A stretch of DNA of 5,418 nt, from the NCBI GenBank assembly GCA_913056415.1, contig CAJXNA010000147.1, positions 1 through 5,418 of the forward strand, written 5' to 3'. Both the position numbers and the translations under genes were made by a program. The number at the start of each line of letters is the position of its first letter. The stretch's first letter is position 1. The notes under the pieces were generated by a model. The model was not told the origin of the DNA. It did no database searches and saw only the letters and a program-made list of their open reading frames with translations. The DNA is from an uncultured Chloroflexota bacterium (GTDB lineage: Bacteria; Chloroflexota; Dehalococcoidia; SM23-28-2; RBG-16-64-32). Below are positions 1 to 5,418 of this stretch, one piece after another.

Positions 1-408
1 CTGGTCCCGCCGCACCATACCCGGCAGCGCCGCCGATTCAGCCGGCCCGGTGAACTGATTGCCGGTGGAATACGCCAGCACCAGGAGTAATACATTCCAC
101 ACGTTGTCCGCGTAGATGATCATCCCCACAACCAGCCCCGCCCGAAAGACGTATCCCAGGACCAGGAGGGGCCTCCTGGGCAGGATTTCGGCCAGGCCGC
201 CTGCCGGGAGGCCCAGGAAGATGGAGGGCAGGATAAAGGCCGTCACCAGGAGGGTGCTCTGGATGCTGGAACTCGTCTTGTTCACTATCAAGATCAGGAG
301 GGTGAACAGCATCGCGTTCTGGCCGATCTGGCCTACCGCGCGCGACTCCATGAGGCGGCGGAAACTGTTGTTCGCTAGTAGACGGACGTCCTCGGGCTGT
401 ACGGCCAT
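1..408 (-). CDS. MFS transporter (DHA/MFS_3-like efflux type), N-terminal part, cut by window edge
   Basis: Reading the minus strand from the ATG at 408 gives 136 codons open to position 1, so the C-terminal two thirds lie outside the window. The visible part has about four membrane helices (near residues 24-42, 51-69, 81-99 and 103-121). The loop after helix 2 (GGLAEILPRR, residues 70-79) sits where MFS motif A is expected, but Glu replaces the usual Asp and Pro replaces the second Gly. Residues 119-130 (FTGPAESAALPG) match the helix 4 end typical of drug/macrolide-type exporters of the MFS_3 group. Family knowledge suggests proton-driven export of a small molecule; the substrate cannot be read from sequence. 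The ATG is forced, because an in-frame TAG (the stop of the upstream antiporter gene) lies only three codons before it. There is no Shine-Dalgarno sequence, so translation is probably coupled to the antiporter. Confidence 0.85.
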   Translation of the reverse strand, partial: MAVQPEDVRLLANNSFRRLMESRAVGQIGQNAMLFTLLILIVNKTSSSIQSTLLVTAFILPSIFLGLPAGGLAEILPRRPLLVLGYVFRAGLVVGMIIYADNVWNVLLLVLAYSTGNQFTGPAESAALPGMVRRDQ

Positions 409-417
409 GGATCGTCG

Positions 418-1698
418 CTATAGATCTGGGAGGGGGGGCTCTTCCGGCGCCTCCGTAACATCCTCGGCCGTGAACCGGTAGCCGCGGTAGAGCCCGACCA
501 GGGCGGGCGGGGCGATGATCGTGGTGGCGATGCTCATGAATACTACGACGGAGAACATATCATCGGAGATGGCGCCGATGCCGGCGCCGATGCTCGCCAC
601 TACCAGCCCCACCTCGCCTCGCGGCACCATCCCCGTCCCGATTATGGCAGCCGAGCGGCGCGGAAGCCCCACGGAGGCGAGGCTGCCGCCTATGAGCTTG
701 CCGAGCACGGCCAGCCCCGTCACGCCCAGCGCGACCATCAGTATCGTGGTGTCCATAAACGCCCCCGGGTCCACCTTCGTGCCGATGATCACGAAGAAGA
801 ACGGCACCAGGAACTCGTACACAGGCAGCGCCTGCTGCTCCAGGTTGAACCTCTCCTTCGCCTCCGCCAGCATCATCCCCGCCAGGAAAGCGCCGATGAT
901 CGCCGCCAGCCCGATGATCCCGGCCAGCGCGGACAGGCCCAGCATCACGATCATCGCCACCAGGAAGGGCGCGTTTCGTACCTTCAGCCTCTCCAGGTGG
1001 ATGCTGTACTGCCGGATCACCCGCGTGCCTACCAGGGCGACGAACGCCACGAAGGCCACCGCGGCCAGCGCAGTCAGCCCCAGCTCCAGTACGTCGAAGT
1101 CATCGCCACCGAGGCCGACGACCACGGACAGCATCAGCAGCGCCAGGATATCGTCCACCACCGCCGCGCCCAGGATGATCCGCGCCTCGCGAGTGCGGAT
1201 AGCGCCAATGTCGCCCAGCACCCGAGCCGTGATGCCGATGCTGGTAGCCACCATCGCCGTGGCCACAAACGCCGCCTCGATCTCGAGATCAGATGCGGCA
1301 ACGGGATCTGTTAGCCAGATGAACGCAAAGCCCAAGATGAAGGGGAAGATGATACCCAGCACCGCCACCATGGTGGCGCGGCCACCAACCTCCAGCAGAT
1401 CGCTCAGCCGCGTCTCCAGCCCCACGAAGAAGAGGAGGATGATCACGCCCAATTCGGCGATCACATCGAAGACGACGTTCAGCGCCTCCTCCGCCGCCTC
1501 ACGGTCGCCCCCGAACAGCTCGACCAGAGCGCTGTCCGGCGTGCCCACCAGCCCCAGCAGATGTGGGCCGATGAGCACACCCACCAGCACCTCACCCACT
1601 ATGGGCGGCTGACGCATCCTGGTGAAAAGCTCGCCCGCCACTTTCGCCGCCGCGAACAGGATGAACAGGTCTACGAGTATGCCGGTGATACCTTCCAT
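418..1698 (-). CDS. CPA2-family sodium(potassium)/proton antiporter (NapA/KefB-like membrane domain)
   Basis: This 426-residue integral membrane protein has about 12-13 helices and no C-terminal TrkA_N/RCK domain, so it is a bare Na_H_Exchanger domain (PF00999). Family marks are visible: QPPIVGEVLVGVLIGP (30-45), LLFFVGLET (88-96), ATSIGITARVL (151-161), the paired acidic site VVDD (Asp182-Asp183), a helix lysine in GKLIGG (Lys334), and MVPRGEVGLVVA (357-368). The Asp-Asp pair, equivalent to the NapA/NhaA ion site, together with that lysine suggests an electrogenic Na+/H+ exchanger instead of a KefB/KefC-type K+ efflux system, which has Gln-Asp. The role would be sodium, pH or osmotic homeostasis at the cytoplasmic membrane. 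The start is well fixed: an in-frame TAG lies at 1704-1702, only one codon upstream of the ATG. The C-terminal tail is short and acidic or proline-rich. The MFS gene follows 9 nt later in the same frame. Confidence 0.93.
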   Translation of the reverse strand: MEGITGILVDLFILFAAAKVAGELFTRMRQPPIVGEVLVGVLIGPHLLGLVGTPDSALVELFGGDREAAEEALNVVFDVIAELGVIILLFFVGLETRLSDLLEVGGRATMVAVLGIIFPFILGFAFIWLTDPVAASDLEIEAAFVATAMVATSIGITARVLGDIGAIRTREARIILGAAVVDDILALLMLSVVVGLGGDDFDVLELGLTALAAVAFVAFVALVGTRVIRQYSIHLERLKVRNAPFLVAMIVMLGLSALAGIIGLAAIIGAFLAGMMLAEAKERFNLEQQALPVYEFLVPFFFVIIGTKVDPGAFMDTTILMVALGVTGLAVLGKLIGGSLASVGLPRRSAAIIGTGMVPRGEVGLVVASIGAGIGAISDDMFSVVVFMSIATTIIAPPALVGLYRGYRFTAEDVTEAPEEPPLPDL

Positions 1699-1713
1699 AG
1701 TCTATTGGCACCA

Positions 1714-1742
1714 ATCCTACCCTTAGGGCGCGCGAGCGTAAA
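1714..1742 (-). promoter_or_regulatory. Candidate sigma-70-type promoter for the antiporter/MFS pair
   Basis: On the minus strand, TTTACG (1742-1737, four of six matches to TTGACA) is followed after exactly 17 nt by TAGGAT (1719-1714, four of six matches to TATAAT). The predicted transcription start is near 1707, which leaves a leader of about 9 nt before the ATG at 1698, with no Shine-Dalgarno sequence. The box matches are modest; the spacing and position are what support the call. Confidence 0.4.
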
Positions 1743-1748
1743 CCTGCC

Positions 1749-1798
1749 CGCCTGCATCAGCCGGAGGCAGACGCGCCTCCGGCGGGGGCAAGCAGGCG
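1749..1798. repeat. Interrupted inverted repeat in the divergent intergenic region
   Basis: A perfect 9-bp stem (GCCGGAGGC at 1760-1768, GCCTCCGGC at 1775-1783) encloses a 6-nt loop. Outside it, CGCCTGC (1749-1755) pairs with GCAGGCG (1792-1798) across an asymmetric internal loop of 4 and 8 nt. It lies between the two divergent promoter candidates, just upstream of the antiporter -35 box and about 30 bp upstream of the -10 box for the transpeptidase. There is no T-run, and no transcript should end between divergent starts, so a terminator is unlikely. It could be a regulator site or a copy of a dispersed REP-like palindrome. Confidence 0.7.
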
Positions 1799-1826
1799 CA
1801 CCCAGGACGCGGCCGTGTCGTTCTAC

Positions 1827-1835
1827 TGGTAAAAT
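1827..1835 (+). promoter_or_regulatory. Extended -10 promoter candidate for the transpeptidase gene
   Basis: TGG followed by TAAAAT (1830-1835) matches the extended -10 consensus TGnTATAAT, with five of six matches in the hexamer. No good -35 hexamer is seen at 16-18 nt, as is usual for extended -10 promoters. The start of transcription would fall near 1842, about 9 nt before the ATG at 1851. The first three bases of the hexamer are also the in-frame TAA that fixes the start codon. Confidence 0.5.
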
Positions 1836-1850
1836 AGGACACTAGCCGTC

Positions 1851-3992
1851 ATGCGCTGGCTCACCGCCCTCCCGCTCCTAGCCCTGGTCCCAGTGGTTCT
1901 CGTCGCCCTCTCCGCCTGCTCAACCTTCGGCGAAGACTCCGCATCCGAGGCGACGCCTGAGCCCCCCAAGACACCCCTGGAAACCACGCAGCGCTTCCTC
2001 GACCTCTGGCAGGAGCAGGAGTACGGCAAGATGTACGAGCTCGTCTCCGCCGAAGCGCGAGCGTCGATCAGCAAAGAGGACTTCGTGAAGCGCTACAACG
2101 ACATCGCTGATGAGGCCACAATCACCGGCATCGACTACGAGCTCGGACCCAACGTAGTGGATGACGACACAGAGATACCGGTTAGCGTCACCATTCACAC
2201 CTCCTTCTTCGGCGACATCGACCAGGCGCAAAGGATCATCCTGGTGCGGGAGGAGGTAACGGTCTCGGCTCCGGCCGGCACGACGCCGGAGCGCAGGGAG
2301 GAGTGGCACCTGGAGTGGAGCCCCTCCCTCATCTTCACCGAGCTGGACGACCGCTCCCTCGTCCACTTCTTCACCGACACCCCCCGCCGCGGCTCCATCC
2401 TGGACCGCAACGGTAAGGAGCTGGCGGTGGACGCCAGCCTGCCGGTCATCGGCTTCGTGCCAGACCTTATCACCGATAAGGAGGCGCTCATCTCCGGCCT
2501 CGCCTCCGCCCTCGGGATATCCGAGAGTGACGTGCGCGCGAAGGTGGAGACTGACCTTCCGTCCTACTACTTCATCCCGGTCACCACCTTGTCCTACGGC
2601 ACCAGCGTCGAGGCGTTGGACAAGTTCTACGCCCTCTCCGACCTGGGAGTGGTGGTGCGGGAGGAGGTTCAGCGCATCTACCCCAACGGTGATTCCGCCG
2701 CCCACGTCCTGGGCTACATGGCGGAGGTCACCGCCGAACAGCTCGAGGAGTTGGCGGTGAAGGGCTACCGCGCCGGCGACAAACTCGGCGCCTTCGGCCT
2801 GGAGGCCCAGCTCGATGAGGCCCTGGCCGGCGAGCACGGCGGCACTCTGGCCACGATCACCCCTGAAGGCACCGTCAGCCGCACCATCGCCGAGAAGCCG
2901 GCTCAGGCCGGTAAGGACGTCATCCTCACCCTGGACATCGATATTCAGAAGGCGACGGAGAGCTCACTCGGCAAGCGGGTGGGCTCTATCGTCGTCATGG
3001 ACCCGCGGGACAACGGCGTGCTGGCCCTGGCCTCCTACCCCAGATTCAACCCCCAATCGCTCACCGACGGTCTCAGCAACGAGGAGTACAACAAGCTCGC
3101 CAACGATGGCCGCCTGCCGTTCCTGCACCGGCCTCTGCTGGCTACCTACCCGCCCGGCTCCACCTTCAAGCCGATCACCATGGCGGCAGGCATGGAGAAG
3201 GGCGGGGTCTCCGCCGGCGAGACGTTCCCCTGCGTTCCCGTGTGGGAGGGCCTGGGCGAAGACTTCCCCAAGAACAACTGGCAGAAGGTGGACCGCGGCT
3301 ACCTCACCCCTGCGCAGGGCCTCATGGCGTCCTGCAACCCCGTCTTCTACGAGATCGCCCTTAGGCTGGACCTCATCGATCCCGATATCCTACCGGAGTT
3401 CGCTCGCGGCTTCGGCTTCGGCCAGTTCACCGGCATCAACGCCCTTGACGAGGCCCCCGGCGTGGTGCCCGACGAGCAATGGAAACAGGAGAACCGCGGC
3501 GAACCCTGGTACAGCGGCGATAGCGTGAACATGGGGATCGGTCAGGGCTTCGTCCTCGTCACCCCCCTTCAGATCGCCAACGCCTACTCCGCCATCGCCG
3601 GCGATGGCGTCTTGCGCAAGCCACTTCTGGTAAAGAGCATCGCCGAGGCTGGCGGCGCCGCCGCCCAGGAGTTCACGGCTGAGGAGATAGCCCCCCTTCC
3701 TATATCCGCCGCCACCCTGGCCGAGATCCGTTACGGCCTCACACTCGTCATTCAGAACCCCGGCGGCACCTCCTACTCGGTTTTTGCCTCTTCCCCTCTG
3801 GATGTGGCCGGCAAGTCCGGCACCGCCGAAGACCTCGCCTTCGGCGCTAACCACGTATTCTTCGTCGCCTACGCCAACCGCTCAGCGCCCTCCGCGCTCG
3901 CCCTGGTCGCGTTGGAAGAAGGCGAGCTGAGCTCGACTGAGGCGGGGCCCAAGGCACGCCAGGCCCTGGAGGCGGCACTGCTGGGCTCCTAA
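1851..3992 (+). CDS. Lipid-anchored class B penicillin-binding protein, MecA/PBP2a-like architecture (peptidoglycan D,D-transpeptidase)
   Basis: This 713-residue exported enzyme should cross-link peptidoglycan stem peptides outside the membrane and be a beta-lactam target. A signal peptide (residues 1-22) ends in lipobox LSAC with Cys23, so it is probably a lipoprotein. Residues about 41-160 look like the NTF2-like MecA_N domain (PF05223). The dimerisation domain (PF03717) runs from about 178 (RRGSILDRNGKELAV) to 345, with RIYPNGDSAAHVLGY at 275-289. The transpeptidase domain (PF00905) follows from about 375, with nucleophile motif STFK (Ser437, Lys440), SCN (494-496) and KSGT (655-658). The segment LSNEEYNKL (408-416) closely matches staphylococcal PBP2a. 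All catalytic motifs are present, and there is no PASTA domain. The start is fixed by an in-frame TAA at 1830-1832 with no other start codon between. PBP2a-like domain order does not itself show beta-lactam resistance: housekeeping relatives such as Bacillus subtilis PbpC share it. Confidence 0.95.
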   Translation: MRWLTALPLLALVPVVLVALSACSTFGEDSASEATPEPPKTPLETTQRFLDLWQEQEYGKMYELVSAEARASISKEDFVKRYNDIADEATITGIDYELGPNVVDDDTEIPVSVTIHTSFFGDIDQAQRIILVREEVTVSAPAGTTPERREEWHLEWSPSLIFTELDDRSLVHFFTDTPRRGSILDRNGKELAVDASLPVIGFVPDLITDKEALISGLASALGISESDVRAKVETDLPSYYFIPVTTLSYGTSVEALDKFYALSDLGVVVREEVQRIYPNGDSAAHVLGYMAEVTAEQLEELAVKGYRAGDKLGAFGLEAQLDEALAGEHGGTLATITPEGTVSRTIAEKPAQAGKDVILTLDIDIQKATESSLGKRVGSIVVMDPRDNGVLALASYPRFNPQSLTDGLSNEEYNKLANDGRLPFLHRPLLATYPPGSTFKPITMAAGMEKGGVSAGETFPCVPVWEGLGEDFPKNNWQKVDRGYLTPAQGLMASCNPVFYEIALRLDLIDPDILPEFARGFGFGQFTGINALDEAPGVVPDEQWKQENRGEPWYSGDSVNMGIGQGFVLVTPLQIANAYSAIAGDGVLRKPLLVKSIAEAGGAAAQEFTAEEIAPLPISAATLAEIRYGLTLVIQNPGGTSYSVFASSPLDVAGKSGTAEDLAFGANHVFFVAYANRSAPSALALVALEEGELSSTEAGPKARQALEAALLGS

Positions 3993-4021
3993 TGCCCGCG
4001 TAGCCCCGCCCTCCGCTGCGG

Positions 4022-4030
4022 TGCTACAAT
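4022..4030 (+). promoter_or_regulatory. Extended -10 promoter candidate for the 4057-5376 gene set
   Basis: TGC followed by TACAAT (4025-4030) is an extended -10 element with five of six matches to TATAAT, placed in the 64-nt gap after the transpeptidase stop. No -35 box is evident. Transcription would begin near 4037, giving a leader of about 20 nt that includes the purine-rich AAAGAGG (4038-4044). A weak imperfect hairpin (4000-4009 with 4018-4027) overlaps the box. Confidence 0.5.
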
Positions 4031-4056
4031 GTCGCCTAAAGAGGAACCCACCGGCG

Positions 4057-4494
4057 ATGGATATGGATAGCCCCATCGACCTGCGCGCCGTCTTTGAAGT
4101 GATCGACTCGGCGGAGGTGATCACCTTCCGGTTCGTCACCATACCTCATCGCCTCCTGTTCGACGCCCGCCACAACGAGATGGAGGGCCCTCTCCTCCGG
4201 CTGGTGCCCCACGCCGCCTCCCCGGAGGAACGGCTCAAGACGATCAAGCAGATGCGCCCCCGCTTCGGGCTGCCGGAGAAGATCAGCAGCGTCTGGTGGC
4301 CCAAGCACGTCCACAGCCTGGCGGACTTCGGCGCTTGGGACCGCATCCTGCGGCGCATCGGCTCCTTAGGCTACCCCCAGATCGCCGACCGCGCCGCGGA
4401 CGTCTTCCGCGAGATGGAGTTCAAGGAACGAGTGGAGGTCTACAACGCCATCATCGGCGCCGGCTATCACGACCTTTGGGTGCGCGCCTGCTAG
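4057..4494 (+). CDS. Conserved-looking soluble protein of unknown function
   Basis: I do not recognise a family for this 145-residue protein. It has no signal peptide or membrane helix. The N-terminal part (about 15-55) looks strand-rich (VITFRFVTIPHRLLFD at 21-36), and the rest looks helical, with a basic and aromatic centre (RFGLPEKISSVWWPKHV, 69-85; WDRILRRIG, 94-102) and a C-terminal helix ending WVRAC. Balanced charge, clean codon use and tight packing with the next gene argue that it is real. An in-frame GTG at 4021 would lengthen it by 12 residues, but that GTG lies inside the extended -10 element, so I prefer ATG 4057, preceded by AAAGAGG at 4038-4044 with a long 12-nt spacer. ATG 4063 is also possible. 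The stop TAG is followed by one codon and then, in the same frame, the ATG of the zincin gene. Confidence 0.8.
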   Translation: MDMDSPIDLRAVFEVIDSAEVITFRFVTIPHRLLFDARHNEMEGPLLRLVPHAASPEERLKTIKQMRPRFGLPEKISSVWWPKHVHSLADFGAWDRILRRIGSLGYPQIADRAADVFREMEFKERVEVYNAIIGAGYHDLWVRAC

Positions 4495-4497
4495 CCG

Positions 4498-4863
4498 ATG
4501 CAGCGCCGCGACTTCGAACGCCTGGTCCTTAAAGCCCTGGAAGAGCTCCCCGACCAGTTCCGCGACGCCCTGGAGAACATCGACATCCAGGTGCGCTGGC
4601 GCCCCACTCCGGCCGAGCTGCGACGCGCCGGCGTACGCCGCGGCTCCCTGTTCGGCGTCTACATAGGCGTTCCTCTACCCGAGAGGGGGCACGGCTACTC
4701 GATGGCCCTGCCCGATACCATCGTCATCTACCAGCAGACCCACGAGCGGCATTGCCGCAGCGAAGCCGAGATCGTGAAGCAGGCACGCCAGACCGTCCTC
4801 CACGAGATCGGCCACTATCTGGGCATCGAAGAAGACCGTCTGCACGAGTTGGGCATCGGCTAA
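4498..4863 (+). CDS. Minimal zincin-like metallopeptidase-family protein (Zincin_1, PF06262 / DUF1025 type)
   Basis: This 121-residue protein has the length and shape of the small single-domain zincin family. Near the C-terminus it carries the zinc-binding signature HEIGHYLG (His102, Glu103, His106, Gly109), followed by an acidic cluster EED (111-113) that could supply a third ligand, then RLHELG. The upstream part fits the family pattern: an N-terminal helix beginning with the FERLV-type motif (6-10), a strand (DIQVRW, 29-34), GVYIGVPLPER (53-63), LPDTIVIYQ (71-79) and a long helix leading into the HExxH site. The catalytic motif is intact, but members have little proven peptidase activity, and the substrate is unknown. 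No export signal is seen, so it should be cytosolic. No Shine-Dalgarno sequence precedes the ATG, which is one codon after the upstream TAG, so translation is probably coupled to the upstream gene. Confidence 0.9.
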   Translation: MQRRDFERLVLKALEELPDQFRDALENIDIQVRWRPTPAELRRAGVRRGSLFGVYIGVPLPERGHGYSMALPDTIVIYQQTHERHCRSEAEIVKQARQTVLHEIGHYLGIEEDRLHELGIG

Positions 4864-4870
4864 AGGAGGT
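4862..4870 (+). promoter_or_regulatory. Strong Shine-Dalgarno sequence before the small membrane protein gene
   Basis: AAAGGAGGT is almost fully complementary to the 3' end of 16S rRNA, with 6 nt between GGAGG and the ATG at 4876. It overlaps the TAA stop of the zincin gene. It is the only strong ribosome binding site in the window, and it fixes the start of the following gene. Confidence 0.9.
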
Positions 4871-4875
4871 TCCTT

Positions 4876-5376
4876 ATGGAAGAGACAACCCCGGCTGCGC
4901 CGCCGCAGCCTCCCGCCGAGAACCCCTTCTGGACCACCCTGCGCCAACCCCGCGTCGTCCTCATCCTCCTGGCCGTGTGGGCGATCATCGGCGCCCTGAC
5001 GGAGTTCTTCACCTCCAGCGGCCTGTTCGTCGACCTCCACGGCCGCGAGCTGGACGGGGCGCTGGGCGGACGCGCCCTGAGCTGGGAGGCGATCCCCCTG
5101 GCGGTGCTGTACCTGTACTGCTCCCGAGACCCGGTGCGCTATCAGCGGGTGTTCTGGCTCGCCCTCATCGAGCAGGCGGCGGCCATCGTGGCCAACGTCT
5201 ACCACTGGGGCGCGGGCGACTTCAGCTTCGAGAGCGTGTTCATCCCCATCGTGGTGGCCACGGCGCTGGGCCTGCTGGTGTTCCTGCACCTGTTCCAGCC
5301 CAGGGAGCCGGAGGGAGTGACACCCCCGCCAAGCCCCGGCAGTGGTATAGGGCCGGCGGCGAGCGAATCCTTGTAG
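4876..5376 (+). CDS. Small four-helix membrane protein of unknown function
   Basis: This 166-residue protein has a proline-rich cytosolic-looking N-terminus (PPQPPAENP, 9-17), then about four hydrophobic helices near residues 26-45, 70-82, 91-110 and 120-140, and a proline/glycine/serine-rich tail (147-166). Polar or charged residues sit in or beside the helices: Glu43 near the end of helix 1, Glu99 in helix 3 (ALIEQAAAIVANVYHW) and His110 at its end. A loop with several charged residues (VDLHGRELDG) links helices 1 and 2. I cannot assign it to a named family. Its start is set by the strong Shine-Dalgarno sequence at 4862-4870. It follows the zincin gene by 12 nt and so is probably co-transcribed with it. 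This is the last supported gene; its stop is TAG. Confidence 0.85.
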   Translation: MEETTPAAPPQPPAENPFWTTLRQPRVVLILLAVWAIIGALTEFFTSSGLFVDLHGRELDGALGGRALSWEAIPLAVLYLYCSRDPVRYQRVFWLALIEQAAAIVANVYHWGAGDFSFESVFIPIVVATALGLLVFLHLFQPREPEGVTPPPSPGSGIGPAASESL

Positions 5377-5418
5377 CGGCGGCGGCGTTCAGGTCTCCAC
5401 CCTCTCCCTGGCAACCCG

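Noticed and set aside
515..1612. Long plus-strand open frame (365 codons) opposite the antiporter
   Set aside because: The translation is a Ser/Thr/Pro/Arg-rich, low-complexity product typical of the antisense of a hydrophobic high-GC gene. The minus strand encodes clear CPA2 motifs.
1749..1798. Rho-independent terminator
   Set aside because: There is a stem but no T-run on either strand, and it sits between divergent starts where no transcript should end. No T-tailed hairpin was found after any gene in the window.
1561..1845. Plus-strand open frame (94 codons) running from the antiporter antisense into the divergent intergenic region
   Set aside because: It has a His/Arg-rich odd composition, overlaps the antiporter start and the palindrome, and shows no ribosome site or domain.
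1920..2837. Minus-strand open frame (305 codons) opposite the transpeptidase
   Set aside because: The plus strand has MecA_N and dimerisation domain signatures throughout. The antisense product has no recognisable motif and is a high-GC shadow.
2815..3528. Plus-strand open frame (237 codons) inside the transpeptidase gene
   Set aside because: It is an Arg/Pro/Ser/Ala-rich frame-shifted reading of the gene holding the STFK and SCN motifs.
1851..3992. Acquired beta-lactam resistance gene (mecA proper)
   Set aside because: The domain order matches, but there are no mecR/mecI or cassette features nearby, composition matches the neighbours, and housekeeping transpeptidases share this architecture.
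4057..4863. Toxin-antitoxin pair (unknown protein plus zincin; an ImmA/XRE-like layout was considered)
   Set aside because: The unknown protein has no helix-turn-helix DNA-binding look, and the zincin matches the short PF06262 type better than ImmA/IrrE. Spacing alone is not enough.
4675..5289. Minus-strand open frame (204 codons) opposite the zincin and membrane protein genes
   Set aside because: The product is Gln/Gly/Asp-rich without motifs, and the opposite strand has HExxH and a strong Shine-Dalgarno sequence.

Overview
This window is a high-GC bacterial stretch (roughly 60% or more, by eye) that is almost entirely coding. It holds six protein genes, one of them cut by the left edge. 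There are no RNA genes, insertion sequences or CRISPR repeats. The mix suggests a Gram-positive-type or monoderm lineage: a lipid-anchored, MecA-like class B penicillin-binding protein, a CPA2 sodium/proton antiporter, and a minimal zincin of the kind found in Actinobacteria and Chloroflexota. My best guess is an uncultured Chloroflexota (Dehalococcoidia-like) genome. That guess rests on overall flavour, not on a marker gene.

Layout. The left third (1-1698) is a minus-strand pair: a CPA2 antiporter (418-1698) followed 9 nt later by an MFS exporter whose C-terminal part lies beyond position 1 (1-408). A 152-nt divergent intergenic region (1699-1850) carries a promoter candidate for each direction and, between them, a strong interrupted inverted repeat (1749-1798). 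Rightward runs a 713-residue transpeptidase with MecA_N, dimerisation and penicillin-binding domains (1851-3992). After a 64-nt gap with a clear extended -10 box, a compact three-gene set follows: an unrecognised soluble protein (4057-4494), a HExxH zincin-family protein (4498-4863) and a small four-helix membrane protein (4876-5376). The last 42 nt hold no gene I can support.

How the genes may work together. The transpeptidase builds peptidoglycan outside the membrane, and the antiporter and MFS protein handle ions and an unknown small molecule at the membrane. No pathway links the two sides beyond the shared divergent promoter region. The 4057-5376 set is so tightly packed that it is probably one transcript, but its joint role is unknown.

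The most notable points are these. Two adjacent gene pairs (antiporter/MFS and unknown protein/zincin) are in the same reading frame, each separated by one TAG stop and only three or one codons. The two divergent genes have starts fixed by in-frame stops just upstream, with predicted leaders of about 9 nt and no Shine-Dalgarno sequence, while the last gene has a near-perfect one. I see no convincing new defence or mobile system. The best candidate for undescribed biology is the unknown protein/zincin/membrane protein set.
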